The translations under genes and the position numbers were made by a program. Shown here one piece after another: positions 6,597 to 14,265 of a stretch of 15,298 bases of DNA. The stretch's first letter is position 1. The number at the start of each line of letters is the position of its first letter. The notes under the pieces are model-generated. The model saw nothing but the letters and a program-made list of their open reading frames with translations. It made no database searches and had not been told where the DNA came from. The DNA is from Candidatus Peribacteraceae bacterium (GTDB lineage Bacteria > Patescibacteriota > Gracilibacteria > Peribacterales > Peribacteraceae), in the NCBI GenBank assembly GCA_013140485.1, contig JABFSS010000082.1, forward strand, positions 1 through 15,298, given 5' to 3'.

Positions 6597-9500
6597 ATGC
6601 CCCGTTCCGTCCGTCCCGCACCCCATCGCCTCATTTTCTTCGCGCTCTGCGGTGCCACCGCCGCTTTTCTGCTTGCGCAAGCGGTTGGGCACCGCGGGCC
6701 CCTGAACGGCTTGGTCTGTGCCGGCGGGTCGTGCGACGACAAGACCATGAACGTGTTTCCTCAGGAGAACGTGTGCATGTGGAGCGCCGATTGCGTCGGA
6801 CAGCAGTCGTGTACGGTTCTGTTCAATCCGTCGGAGTGCGAGTTCGTCGTTCCGGAAGCCTGCGACGCCCGTCCCACGGTCACGGTCTCGTGCGGCGCCG
6901 GTTCGAGCAGTTCCGCGAGCATCATGAATCCCGGGAAATCCCAATGGAGTCCGGATGACGAGAATACGGTCGACGTGCCTCCCGGCGGTTCATGCGGATG
7001 CGGAGGGAACGCCACCTGTATTTTCCGGTTGCCGTCCGGCGACGAATCTCCCGCATGCGACGTGAGCTGCCCCGCCGGGCAGCGCATCATCGTCCTGGCG
7101 TCGGACTACGACGTGCAGTGTCCGTGGTCTTCGTCATCTTCATCGACGTCCGCGTCGTCACAGCCGAGTGCTTCCGCGTCGTCGTCCTCCGGTTCGGCGG
7201 GTACCGCCGAACTCCAGGTTTCCATCACCGACAACCGCACGACCGTCGCCCCGGGAGAGCAGTTGATGTACTCCATCACGATCCGGAACGTTTCCGATAC
7301 CGACGCCTATACGCCGCTCACGGTCTCTCTTTCCGATACCCGTCTGGTGAGCGCCGTGGCCGTTCCTTCGCAGTCCTACAACCCGTTACTGGGTCTCGTG
7401 ACCGGACCGTCGTTCTTTGTCCCTGCTCGGAGCGGCGTGTCGTGGAATTTTGCGGTGTCAATCAAACCGTCCGCGCCGGACAATGCGCCCCTCACAGCGC
7501 TCGCGCAGGTAAACGGAAACTACGGGCAGGATACGACGGTGGTGGCCAAGTCCGTCCCCGATACCGGGTGCGTCGATGTCATAGTGAAAGGATTTCAGGC
7601 CGATGGAATCACTCCCGTTGAGCTTTCGGACATATCCGCGTTCGCCTTCACCGCCACGCCCGCGGGCGGCGGAACGTCCATTTCTCTGCAACGCACCGAG
7701 AGAGGTGACAGCTGGACTGCGCCGGTTCCCGCGCTCGGGCAGTATGTGATCGATCAAACGGGTCCCCCGGGCTGGACGCAAACGGTCCCGGCGAACGGGC
7801 AGAATGTGACCCTCTCGGTGGCGAAGAGCCCTCCCTGCGCAACCGTCGAATTCCGGAACAAACGAGTCGCGTCCGCGCCCACATTCACCGTTGCAGTCGC
7901 CGCGGAGCCGTCATCGATGCGGCGCAACGGGACGACGTCCGTCTCTCTCACGGTGACGAATACATCGTTGCAGTCGGCGGCGAGCAATACCCTCGTCTCG
8001 CTCGAACTCCAATGGCCGCTCGCCGCCGCGTCTTCGCCGTCCGACGGGGGAGTGCTTCCGGGGCAGGGCGGTGTCGTCTCCTGGACCATCGCTTCGCTCT
8101 CCCCCGGGCAGAGCAAAACCGTGAGCGTTCCGGTGAGAATTTCCGCCGCTGCGCAGAGTCTTCCGTCCACCGCGCAATTCACCGCAAAGGGCATTGTTCC
8201 CGGAGCAGTCGACGAAACAACCGTCCTGATCCACTCGGACGAAACATGCGTGTTTGTCCACAAGGACGCGGTGGCGTGGGACGACTCTCCCATCACGGAC
8301 GATCTTGATACATTCGGTTTCAGTTTCATCCTAGACGGCGTTGACGAACGTCTCGCCGATGACAACGGCAACGTGCTCTTCGGCCACGTGGAGCCGGGCA
8401 CGCACACGATCGCGGAACGTTCGGTTCCGGGATGGAACGCCGCGGGCGTGAGCGGCGTCAATCCGCAGGATGCCTCCTTCGCCGTACAGGAAGGCGAGTG
8501 CCCGATCATCACCTTCACGAACAGGAAAATTCCGCCGGCACTCGCGCTGGGCGTCGCGCATGTTCCCGCCGCGATAGACAGGATTCCGCAGAGTACCGTG
8601 CTGCCCGGCGGCACCGTCCGGTACACCGTCACGCTCGAGAACAACACGCTCGACGGTCGCCGGGCCGAGGGGGTGCAGGTCGATCTCCCCCTGCCGCCTT
8701 CTCTGGAGTACGTCGGCGGCGCGCAAGAGACCGGCGGCGCGTTTACGACTCTGCCCGCTCCCGTCGTGCAGTGGAAAGGTCTCAATCTTCCACCGGGCAA
8801 AACGACTCTCTGGTTCACCGCCAAAGCCAAGACGACCGTGCAGCCGGGAACAACGATCTCCACCGTCGTCACGCTCGTTGCAAACGACGTCCCGGCAAAA
8901 AAGATCTCCCTCTCGCATCCGGCGTCGATCGACGTGGTGTCGAACGCTCCGCAAACCGGAAGACTGGAAATCGTGAAACAACTTCTGCCTCCCGCGGACG
9001 GGCCGGCGCCGGACGGGTCCGCCGTCACGCCTCCTTTCAACTTCCAAATCCTGACGCCCGGCGGCGTCGTGCTGAACGCGGCGGTCGCCGTTGGGATGCA
9101 GCCGGGAAGTCTTTCCGCTCCGGCTCAGGGGTCGGTCATTCTCCCGAATCTGACGCCCGGGACCTACAGCGTCCGGGAAATACCGATGTTGGGCTTTGAG
9201 CAGGCGGGACCATCACTCCAGACGCTCACGGTCGGCGCGGGAGAGACGCCGGCGGTCGTGGTGTTCCAAAGCCGTCCCGTTCCCGGCCAGCCGTCGTTCC
9301 ACGTCGCGAACACCGATTCCTACGAAACGGTCGAACCGGGGCGCATGCTCACGTACACGATCACGGTCACGAATATCTCCACAGTCGCGGCGCCGAGTGG
9401 CATCACGGTGACCGATACTCTCCCGTCCTCACTCCTGTTCATCCCGCAGCCGCCGACGCCCGGGCAACCCGCCGGAGAGTACGACGCCGTCAACCGCCGG

Positions 9501-10721
9501 ATGATCTGGGCCATTCCGGGGCTCGCGCCGGGCATGTCCGCGAAACTTCCGCTCACGGTGCAGGTGCACCCGTCGACGCCGGACGGAACGGTGATGAACA
9601 ATCCCGCCACCGTTTCGTACCGGTCGCAGCCGGCGGGATTCGCGGCGGATACCACGCTCGTAGAGACACTGTCGCAGGAAACCGGTTGTATCCGGATCGT
9701 CAAACACAGTTTCACGGCATTCGGTCTCGATCTCCCGTGGGAGCCGCAGATCGTGTTCCGCTTGGACGGCAACGAAAAACTGGCGACCACCAACAACTAC
9801 GGCATCGGTCTGTTCCAGAAAGTTCCGGTCGGCATCCACACGCTGGCAGAAATCGTTCCTCCTCCCACGGAAAAATATGAATGGAACCAGGTGTCCATGA
9901 CGCCGGCCATCGCGAACGTCACCAAAGATACGTGCACCGAAGTGACCGTCGTGAACAAGCAGGTGTTGCTGTCCGAACAAACCTGTCCCGACAAAATTTG
10001 TGCCAGATGGGCGGGCGAAACCTGCTCCAGCTGCCGGCAGGATTGCGGTGTCTGTCCCGTGTCATCGTCTTCGTCATCGCAGTCGAGTACATCTTCATCG
10101 TCATCGACAAGCACGTCATCGTCGTCGACATCCTCTTCATCGCGGGTCGAAGACCCACGCTCGTCATCGGCATCCTCGGCATCCTCCTCTTCCTATTCCA
10201 TTCCATCGTCGGCTTCCAGCTCCTCATCGCTCTATGGCGACCGCGAACACATCTACCTCGACCGCCGCTACCTGCGCGAAAGGGCGATAGGAACGACGTC
10301 GCTCCAAGAAACCTCGGCGAATTCCTGCTGGATCCGCGATAAGAACAGCGGCGTCCAGAGCGCTTTGTGGGGCACGGTGATGTTCAATCCGCCCTTCTAC
10401 AGCGAGAACCCCTACGATAGCGAAGGCGCCTACCCCGTCGGGTACGTCGTCGGTGATCCGCTGACGGGGGAACGATGCGAATCACTCATCGGGCCCCAGA
10501 GGAATCTCGTGGCATGCTGCCGCCCCCGCAGGGAGCAGAACCAAGAATCCTGTCCGATGATCACGCTGGCCCAGTGCGATGGCCAGGGCATCGGTTTGTC
10601 TGCCGATCAGTTCCATTCGGATTCTTGCAAAACTCTGGAATCCACCTGCATGGATCGCAACAACGCCGTTGTCGACTGCACCGCCCCCGGAGCCGTTCCC
10701 GTGTGCGCGGTGATCGACTGA
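6597..10721 (+). CDS. Large secreted fibre-like protein with four DUF11 + SpaA-like pairs and a duplicated C-terminal Cys domain (gene C)
   Basis: With the ATG at 6597 this is 1374 residues. Residues 1-32 form an export signal with basic N-region. Residues 38-180 are Cys-rich and unrecognised, followed by a Ser linker. Four alternating pairs of a DUF11-like domain (starting near 203, 430, 650 and 899) and an SpaA/CnaB-like prealbumin fold (near 322, 549, 788 and 1028) follow. SpaA-like domains 2 and 4 keep the Lys/Glu/Asn set expected for an isopeptide bond (K556/E607/N642; K1036/E1085/N1120). A CPDKIC-GETCSSC-DCGVCP motif (1130-1154) precedes a Ser-rich stalk (1156-1211) and a C-terminal Cys domain (1217-1374) almost shared with gene E. 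No C-terminal anchor is seen. The frame is open up to 6435, but those codons lie in an inverted repeat and would put 54 residues before the signal peptide; an in-frame ATG at 6585 is also possible. Likely a surface or pilus-like structural protein (inference). Confidence 0.9.
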   Translation: MPRSVRPAPHRLIFFALCGATAAFLLAQAVGHRGPLNGLVCAGGSCDDKTMNVFPQENVCMWSADCVGQQSCTVLFNPSECEFVVPEACDARPTVTVSCGAGSSSSASIMNPGKSQWSPDDENTVDVPPGGSCGCGGNATCIFRLPSGDESPACDVSCPAGQRIIVLASDYDVQCPWSSSSSSTSASSQPSASASSSSGSAGTAELQVSITDNRTTVAPGEQLMYSITIRNVSDTDAYTPLTVSLSDTRLVSAVAVPSQSYNPLLGLVTGPSFFVPARSGVSWNFAVSIKPSAPDNAPLTALAQVNGNYGQDTTVVAKSVPDTGCVDVIVKGFQADGITPVELSDISAFAFTATPAGGGTSISLQRTERGDSWTAPVPALGQYVIDQTGPPGWTQTVPANGQNVTLSVAKSPPCATVEFRNKRVASAPTFTVAVAAEPSSMRRNGTTSVSLTVTNTSLQSAASNTLVSLELQWPLAAASSPSDGGVLPGQGGVVSWTIASLSPGQSKTVSVPVRISAAAQSLPSTAQFTAKGIVPGAVDETTVLIHSDETCVFVHKDAVAWDDSPITDDLDTFGFSFILDGVDERLADDNGNVLFGHVEPGTHTIAERSVPGWNAAGVSGVNPQDASFAVQEGECPIITFTNRKIPPALALGVAHVPAAIDRIPQSTVLPGGTVRYTVTLENNTLDGRRAEGVQVDLPLPPSLEYVGGAQETGGAFTTLPAPVVQWKGLNLPPGKTTLWFTAKAKTTVQPGTTISTVVTLVANDVPAKKISLSHPASIDVVSNAPQTGRLEIVKQLLPPADGPAPDGSAVTPPFNFQILTPGGVVLNAAVAVGMQPGSLSAPAQGSVILPNLTPGTYSVREIPMLGFEQAGPSLQTLTVGAGETPAVVVFQSRPVPGQPSFHVANTDSYETVEPGRMLTYTITVTNISTVAAPSGITVTDTLPSSLLFIPQPPTPGQPAGEYDAVNRRMIWAIPGLAPGMSAKLPLTVQVHPSTPDGTVMNNPATVSYRSQPAGFAADTTLVETLSQETGCIRIVKHSFTAFGLDLPWEPQIVFRLDGNEKLATTNNYGIGLFQKVPVGIHTLAEIVPPPTEKYEWNQVSMTPAIANVTKDTCTEVTVVNKQVLLSEQTCPDKICARWAGETCSSCRQDCGVCPVSSSSSSQSSTSSSSSTSTSSSSTSSSSRVEDPRSSSASSASSSSYSIPSSASSSSSLYGDREHIYLDRRYLRERAIGTTSLQETSANSCWIRDKNSGVQSALWGTVMFNPPFYSENPYDSEGAYPVGYVVGDPLTGERCESLIGPQRNLVACCRPRREQNQESCPMITLAQCDGQGIGLSADQFHSDSCKTLESTCMDRNNAVVDCTAPGAVPVCAVID
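10062..10229 (+). repeat. Ser-rich low-complexity stalk in gene C
   Basis: These 56 codons are mostly Ser (TCN and AGY codons mixed) with scattered Thr, Ala and Pro. They link the SpaA-like array to the C-terminal Cys domain. Mixed codon use argues against recent expansion of a single trinucleotide. Comparable linkers occur in gene C near 7128-7197 and in gene E at 13183-13221 (13 Ser in a row). Confidence 0.85.
10245..10717 (+). repeat. Duplicated C-terminal domain, copy 1 (gene C)
   Basis: This 473-nt segment matches 13243-13715 in gene E with equal length and no net indel. The encoded domain (about 158 residues) differs at roughly 32 positions by my hand count, so about 80% identical. It starts with EH[IL]Y, contains the shared stretch SANSCWIRDKNSGVQSA, and ends with a Cys cluster CC-x10-C-x7-C-x16-C-x6-C. 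No known domain is recognised. Confidence 0.92.
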
Positions 10722-10737
10722 ACCAGACGCATGTTGA

Positions 10738-10750
10738 GGCGGTACCCGCC
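10738..10750 (+). other. Small hairpin GGCGG-tac-CCGCC downstream of gene C
   Basis: A 5-bp GC-only stem with a 3-nt loop lies 16 nt after the gene C stop. Its right arm overlaps the left arm of a second inverted repeat (10746-10772), so the two hairpins cannot form together in one RNA. There is no T-tract, so it is not a convincing terminator. Confidence 0.4.
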
Positions 10751-10772
10751 ATTGCACTGCCCTGGATGGCGG
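10746..10772. promoter_or_regulatory. Inverted repeat CCGCCAT-n13-ATGGCGG over the gene D promoter
   Basis: Perfect 7-bp arms (10746-10752 and 10766-10772) surround the -35/spacer region and end just before the -10 extension of the gene D promoter. Placement and symmetry fit a dimeric-repressor operator, but no regulator gene is in the window; it may also be the rest of a hairpin after gene C. Confidence 0.4.
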
Positions 10773-10781
10773 TGCTACAGT
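10752..10781 (+). promoter_or_regulatory. Promoter of the D-E operon (TTGCAC-N18-TACAGT)
   Basis: The -35 candidate TTGCAC (10752-10757) and -10 candidate TACAGT (10776-10781, preceded by TGC) are separated by 18 nt. Exactly 7 nt separate the -10 from the ATG at 10789, so a normal start site would coincide with the start codon: a leaderless mRNA. Geometry is identical to the gene G promoter. Confidence 0.6.
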
Positions 10782-10788
10782 CGCAACC

Positions 10789-11097
10789 ATGATCAGCCGC
10801 GCGACAATCGCTCTCTTGGTTTGTCTTCTCGTTCTGTTCGGCGTTTCGGCGTGGGGAGGATATGCGTACCGTGCGCGCCAAGCGCGCACCGAGCAATACG
10901 AGCAGCCCGGGTGGTGCTGCATGCTGAAGAAGCGGGAGTGTGTTATTGCAGATTCGCTCGACGCGTGCGAAGGAAAGGGCGGCGCCAGTTTCAACTGGGA
11001 CCGTTCGGCGTGCGACTCCTCGTGTCGTCCTCCCGTCCGCCGCGTGGAACAGAAAAAAGCTGCCGTTCCTCCGGCACAGAATTCCGTCGCCCCGTAA
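10789..11097 (+). CDS. Small membrane-anchored six-Cys (CC-module) protein (gene D)
   Basis: This 102-residue protein has one N-terminal hydrophobic segment (residues about 6-26), a short basic/polar spacer, and an extracytoplasmic module starting GWCC. The module cysteines are C43, C44, C51, C60, C75 and C79, giving CC-x6-C-x8-C-x14-C-x3-C, exactly the spacing of genes F and G although other residues differ widely. The tail is Pro/Lys/Gln-rich. It is not a recognised family. The ATG is 7 nt after a -10 box with no ribosome binding site, and the TAA is 6 nt before the ATG of gene E, so D and E form an operon. It could be a membrane anchor, chaperone or docking partner for the secreted product of gene E (inference). 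Confidence 0.88.
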   Translation: MISRATIALLVCLLVLFGVSAWGGYAYRARQARTEQYEQPGWCCMLKKRECVIADSLDACEGKGGASFNWDRSACDSSCRPPVRRVEQKKAAVPPAQNSVAP

Positions 11098-11103
11098 TTG
11101 CCC

Positions 11104-13806
11104 ATGCGTCACCCGCGCTTGACTGTCCGGCTTCTTCTTCCCTTTCTTCTCGTGGCAGCGGCGGGGAGCGGGCTTCTGTTCGCACGACCTGAACATGCAC
11201 AGGGCCAAAATGAAGAGAGGCGACGAGAGTCGTTTATTGAAGGAGTCACGCCGTCCGCTCCTTCCGCAGCGCCGGATCCCCGCGGGTATTGCTGCATACC
11301 GAGTCACGCGTATTTGGAAGGCGGCGTCTGCGCGCCCGATACGTACCAATCGCGTTTGCAAGGGATCGTTGCGGACGACGCAGCCAAGGTGACGGAGAAC
11401 GAATGTTTGCAGGGGGTACAGCAGTACTCGTACGAGCCGGGCAGGCTGTGGAACAACGATTCCAAGCTGTGCGGGTTGTTCTGCGGTGAGGCGTTGGATC
11501 TCACGTACTGCGACCCGCGGCATCCCGTCACTCCCTACACGTGCAGCAACGCTGTCGTTGCCCGGCTGCCGGGGGACCCGTCGACGATCGGTTTCGGGTA
11601 CAGGACCCAGCAGGCATGTGAGGAAATCTGCGTCGCGCCGGTGGATATCGGCATGAGAGTCGTTTGCCCGCTCGCGTGTACCAACGAAGACTACGTCTGC
11701 CAGATCACCGTCACGAACAAAGACCGCACTACGTGGGCGTCCGTTCCGTCGATTTTCGCGGAGGCCGGCTGGTATCTCGGCGATCCCGACGACTATCCCA
11801 CGGTGGAATACACCGTGAAGAGCGCCGTGCTCGTGGCGCCGCCGGAGTCCGAACAAGATGAAGCGTCGGTGGAGGATTACACGGACGATTGGGACACGTT
11901 GGAAGGCAAAGTGCACTTTCCCGCCCGCGAGAGCCTCAACGCCCCGGCCGGCGAGCAAGTCAACGAGCCCATCCACATCGCTCCGGGCGGGTACTTCCAC
12001 GCCTACATCGCGATGAGTTCCGAGGATTTTGAAATCACCACATATGACGGCTGGCTTTCGGCATGGGCTCCGCTCTCCGGCGACCCCACCCCGGACAATA
12101 ACACGGAGTGGGCCGAGCTCCGCGACACCACCACCAATTGCCAATTTCAGGGCGATTTCTACTGCGCGGAGCCGGACCCATCCGTCGCGTATTCGAATCC
12201 GGGACAAGTGGCGGAGGATCCCTCCCCGACGCTCAGCTACACCGTAATTATTCCGCCGTCCGCGCAGTCAGTCGCCGTGTCTATCCCGGTGCCAAAGTGT
12301 GCCGACGCAAACACTCTCGATTATTTTTCCGCATTGTACGATGACAGTCTCATGTCCAATCCGGTCGACCCGGAAAGTGACGATGACGGTTGCCGGTTCG
12401 AGAGTTCTCTGTCCAGTGATCCTGCTATCGCGGGCACTGTAAAGTGCGATTTTACCGATCCGCAAAAGAAACCTCCGTACTGGGTTTGGTACGAAGTCGG
12501 CTCCGCGGGTTGCAACGGCACCCGGCTCGACCATGCGGCCACCATCACGCTCCCCGGCCAGGCGCCCATTGCGACGCCCGTGTCCACCGTGTACCCCCGT
12601 TCGTGCGGCCGGTGCGACCTGTGCGCGCAGAATTGTGAAGTCCAGAATACTGCCGGTGCAAGCGCCCTCACCTGCAGTCAGGCAGTCGCGAATGCCTATG
12701 CTCTCCCGAGTGACGATCCTTCGCGCCAAAACACTATTAACAATGCCGAGTCAGCAGCGAGAAACACCTGCGAATCCAGTGAGTACTGTCGGTGGATTTC
12801 GTCCACGTCGGTCTATTATCCGAGCGACAGACGAGACAGGGTCGTCCCCGGCCGTTGCGCGCCCGACCCCAACGCGTTCGACGATACGGACGAAGACGGT
12901 GTTCAGAGTGAAGACGAACTGAATTACTGCAATTTCACGTACGGCGCGTGCACCCTCTGGGGGTACGATGACCAAGGGAACAACGATGTTCTGCTCAATG
13001 AATGGAGGTATGTCTCCGGCTTCCGCGTCCGCGGCGAAGAGAGCCCTGATTTCCGCGAAGCCAAAGCGCTCGTGGACAGCGCCGACGACGACAACGCTCC
13101 CATATGGCACGCGACGTCGTGGGAACACGCTTTGGTTCCCGAATCGTACGAGGTCGAGAGTGAGCGCATCGCGTGCGAAGAAAGCTCTTCGTCGTCGAGC
13201 TCGAGCAGCAGCTCGTCCTCCCGCCCGGCAACCCCGGGAACCGAACACCTCTACGTCGAGCGCCGCTACCTGCGTGAGAGAACGATCGGAGCCACGTCCC
13301 TCCAAGAAACCTCGGCGAATTCCTGTTGGATCCGCGATAAGAACAGCGGCGTCCAGAGCGCCGAGTGGGGCACGGTGGCGTTCAACCCGCCCTTCTACAG
13401 TCTTAATCCCTACGACAGCGAAGGCGCCTACCCCGTCGGGTACGTCGTCGGTGATCCGTTGACGGGAGAATCATGCGATTCAATGCTCCGGACCCAGAAG
13501 GCTTTTGTGGCGTGCTGCCGCGTCCACAAGGAGCAGAACCAGGAATCCTGTCCGATGATGACGCTGACGCAGTGCGACGGCCAGGGCATCGGCTTATCCG
13601 CCGATCAGTTCCATTCGGATTCTTGTGAAACTCTGGAATCCACCTGCATGGACGCGCAGAACAACATCGTCGACTGCGGCGATGCCGGAGCCATTCCGGT
13701 GTGCGCGGTGATCGAAGACACGGGAGCCGCGGGAGTTCTCGGCGGAGACCGCAACGGCGGAGCAGCCGTTACTCCGGCCGTACCTGGAGGCGGATTTAGT
13801 CGCTAG
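11104..13806 (+). CDS. Large secreted Cys-rich protein with CC-modules at both ends (gene E)
   Basis: This protein is 900 residues from ATG 11104; a TTG at 11098 would add two residues but ATG is preferred, 6 nt after gene D's stop. Residues 1-36 form an export signal. Residues 61-127 carry a stretched CC module (C63, C64, C76, C101, C123, C127), followed by a half-module ending GFGYRTQQACEEIC (163-176), which resembles the GFNTRQATCNNFC of genes F and G. The middle (about 178-500) looks like two DUF11-type beta domains with Cys pairs. An EF-hand-like loop DTDEDG...E lies at 594-605. A run of 13 Ser (694-706) leads to the C-terminal domain (about 714-871) that duplicates the end of gene C, with CC at 804-805. 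The last 30 residues are Gly/Ala-rich with no anchor. Probably a surface protein retained through a partner (inference). Confidence 0.9.
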   Translation: MRHPRLTVRLLLPFLLVAAAGSGLLFARPEHAQGQNEERRRESFIEGVTPSAPSAAPDPRGYCCIPSHAYLEGGVCAPDTYQSRLQGIVADDAAKVTENECLQGVQQYSYEPGRLWNNDSKLCGLFCGEALDLTYCDPRHPVTPYTCSNAVVARLPGDPSTIGFGYRTQQACEEICVAPVDIGMRVVCPLACTNEDYVCQITVTNKDRTTWASVPSIFAEAGWYLGDPDDYPTVEYTVKSAVLVAPPESEQDEASVEDYTDDWDTLEGKVHFPARESLNAPAGEQVNEPIHIAPGGYFHAYIAMSSEDFEITTYDGWLSAWAPLSGDPTPDNNTEWAELRDTTTNCQFQGDFYCAEPDPSVAYSNPGQVAEDPSPTLSYTVIIPPSAQSVAVSIPVPKCADANTLDYFSALYDDSLMSNPVDPESDDDGCRFESSLSSDPAIAGTVKCDFTDPQKKPPYWVWYEVGSAGCNGTRLDHAATITLPGQAPIATPVSTVYPRSCGRCDLCAQNCEVQNTAGASALTCSQAVANAYALPSDDPSRQNTINNAESAARNTCESSEYCRWISSTSVYYPSDRRDRVVPGRCAPDPNAFDDTDEDGVQSEDELNYCNFTYGACTLWGYDDQGNNDVLLNEWRYVSGFRVRGEESPDFREAKALVDSADDDNAPIWHATSWEHALVPESYEVESERIACEESSSSSSSSSSSSSRPATPGTEHLYVERRYLRERTIGATSLQETSANSCWIRDKNSGVQSAEWGTVAFNPPFYSLNPYDSEGAYPVGYVVGDPLTGESCDSMLRTQKAFVACCRVHKEQNQESCPMMTLTQCDGQGIGLSADQFHSDSCETLESTCMDAQNNIVDCGDAGAIPVCAVIEDTGAAGVLGGDRNGGAAVTPAVPGGGFSR
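13243..13715 (+). repeat. Duplicated C-terminal domain, copy 2 (gene E)
   Basis: This is the partner of 10245-10717, 473 nt and collinear. Identity is highest over the segments encoding TSLQETSANSCWIRDKNSG, YDSEGAYPVGYVVGDPLTG and DGQGIGLSADQFHSDSC. Differences cluster around the segment before the CC pair (GPQRNL versus RTQKAF). Confidence 0.92.
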
Positions 13807-13814
13807 CTGTAACA

Positions 13815-13839
13815 GCCGCCGCCGGCCGTCCTCTTTTTT
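13815..13839 (+). terminator. Possible weak terminator after gene E
   Basis: A short GC hairpin (GCCG-CCGC-CGGC with one unpaired base, 13815-13826) is followed after 7 nt by a run of six T (13834-13839). Position just after the gene E stop at 13806 supports it; the stem is only 4 bp, so it is weak. Confidence 0.3.
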
Positions 13840-13868
13840 CATCTCCTCCTTCGTTTCTCTCGTCACAC

Positions 13869-14165
13869 GTGAGCCGCGCAAAAATCATCCTCGCCATTCT
13901 TCTTGCCGTCGTCCTCGGATTCGCGGCGGGTTGGTGGCTCTTCGGGCTGTGGTACATCGCCCCGGTGAGCCCCGTTTCGCAGCAAGCGTCTTCGTCCTCC
14001 GCGCTCCCTCCCGTCACCACCGGATACTGCTGCAGGAAGGCGGGGGAATCGTGCGTCCAGGTCGAGAATGCCAATGACTGCTTCGCCCCCGGCGGCGTGG
14101 GGTTCAATACCCGGCAGGCCACGTGCAATAACTTTTGCAGCAAGATCGGCTTGCTGCCGCAGTGA
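13869..14165 (+). CDS. Small membrane-anchored six-Cys (CC-module) protein, paralogue 1 (gene F)
   Basis: This 98-residue protein starts with GTG at 13869; the alignment with gene G fixes the start, and no other start codon lies upstream in frame before gene E ends. Residues 5-30 form a membrane segment ending in the unusual aromatic patch GWWLFGLWY. A Pro/Ser spacer (31-50) leads to the module with C54, C55, C62, C71, C86 and C90 (CC-x6-C-x8-C-x14-C-x3-C). It is nearly identical to gene G, with the module fully identical at the protein level. No ribosome binding site is visible, and the GCTACANT box seen before genes D and G is absent, so expression may depend on read-through from gene E. 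Function unknown; presumably faces outside the cytoplasm. Confidence 0.85.
   Translation: MSRAKIILAILLAVVLGFAAGWWLFGLWYIAPVSPVSQQASSSSALPPVTTGYCCRKAGESCVQVENANDCFAPGGVGFNTRQATCNNFCSKIGLLPQ
14004..14149 (+). repeat. 146-nt near-identical tract, copy 1 (gene F Cys module)
   Basis: This segment matches 14401-14546 with a single C/T difference by my hand count. Flanking parts of the two genes are far more diverged: about 23 differences over the preceding 135 nt and about 4 over the 13 nt before the stop. Confidence 0.93.
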
Positions 14166-14193
14166 ATTGAACAATTCTTGGCCGTGATACCCG

Positions 14194-14213
14194 CCCGGTC
14201 CGGGAGCCTTTTT
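14194..14213 (+). terminator. Possible weak terminator after gene F
   Basis: CCCG-gtc-CGGG (14194-14204) is followed by AGCC and five T (14209-14213). An AT hairpin, GAATT-gaac-AATTC, lies just upstream at 14164-14177. The GC stem is short, so this is tentative; it would separate gene F from the gene G promoter. Confidence 0.35.
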
Positions 14214-14228
14214 GTGATATTTCTCGAT

Positions 14229-14258
14229 TTGCTCCCCACCTTGCTTTCTCGCTACACT
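14229..14258 (+). promoter_or_regulatory. Promoter of the G-H operon (TTGCTC-N18-TACACT)
   Basis: The -35 candidate TTGCTC (14229-14234) and -10 candidate TACACT (14253-14258) are 18 nt apart. Exactly 7 nt separate the -10 from ATG 14266, the same geometry as the gene D promoter, implying a leaderless transcript. The base context GCTACANT is shared by the promoters of genes C, D and G. Confidence 0.58.
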
Positions 14259-14265
14259 TTCTGCC

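Noticed and set aside
7754..9040. 428-codon minus-strand open frame inside gene C
   Set aside because: It lies opposite clear DUF11/SpaA-like domains; long antisense frames are expected in GC-rich coding DNA.
10561..12207. 548-codon open frame on the minus strand across genes C, D and E
   Set aside because: It crosses three plus-strand genes and a promoter, has an Arg-rich shadow-like composition and lacks domain features; the plus frames explain the region with signal peptides and Cys patterns.
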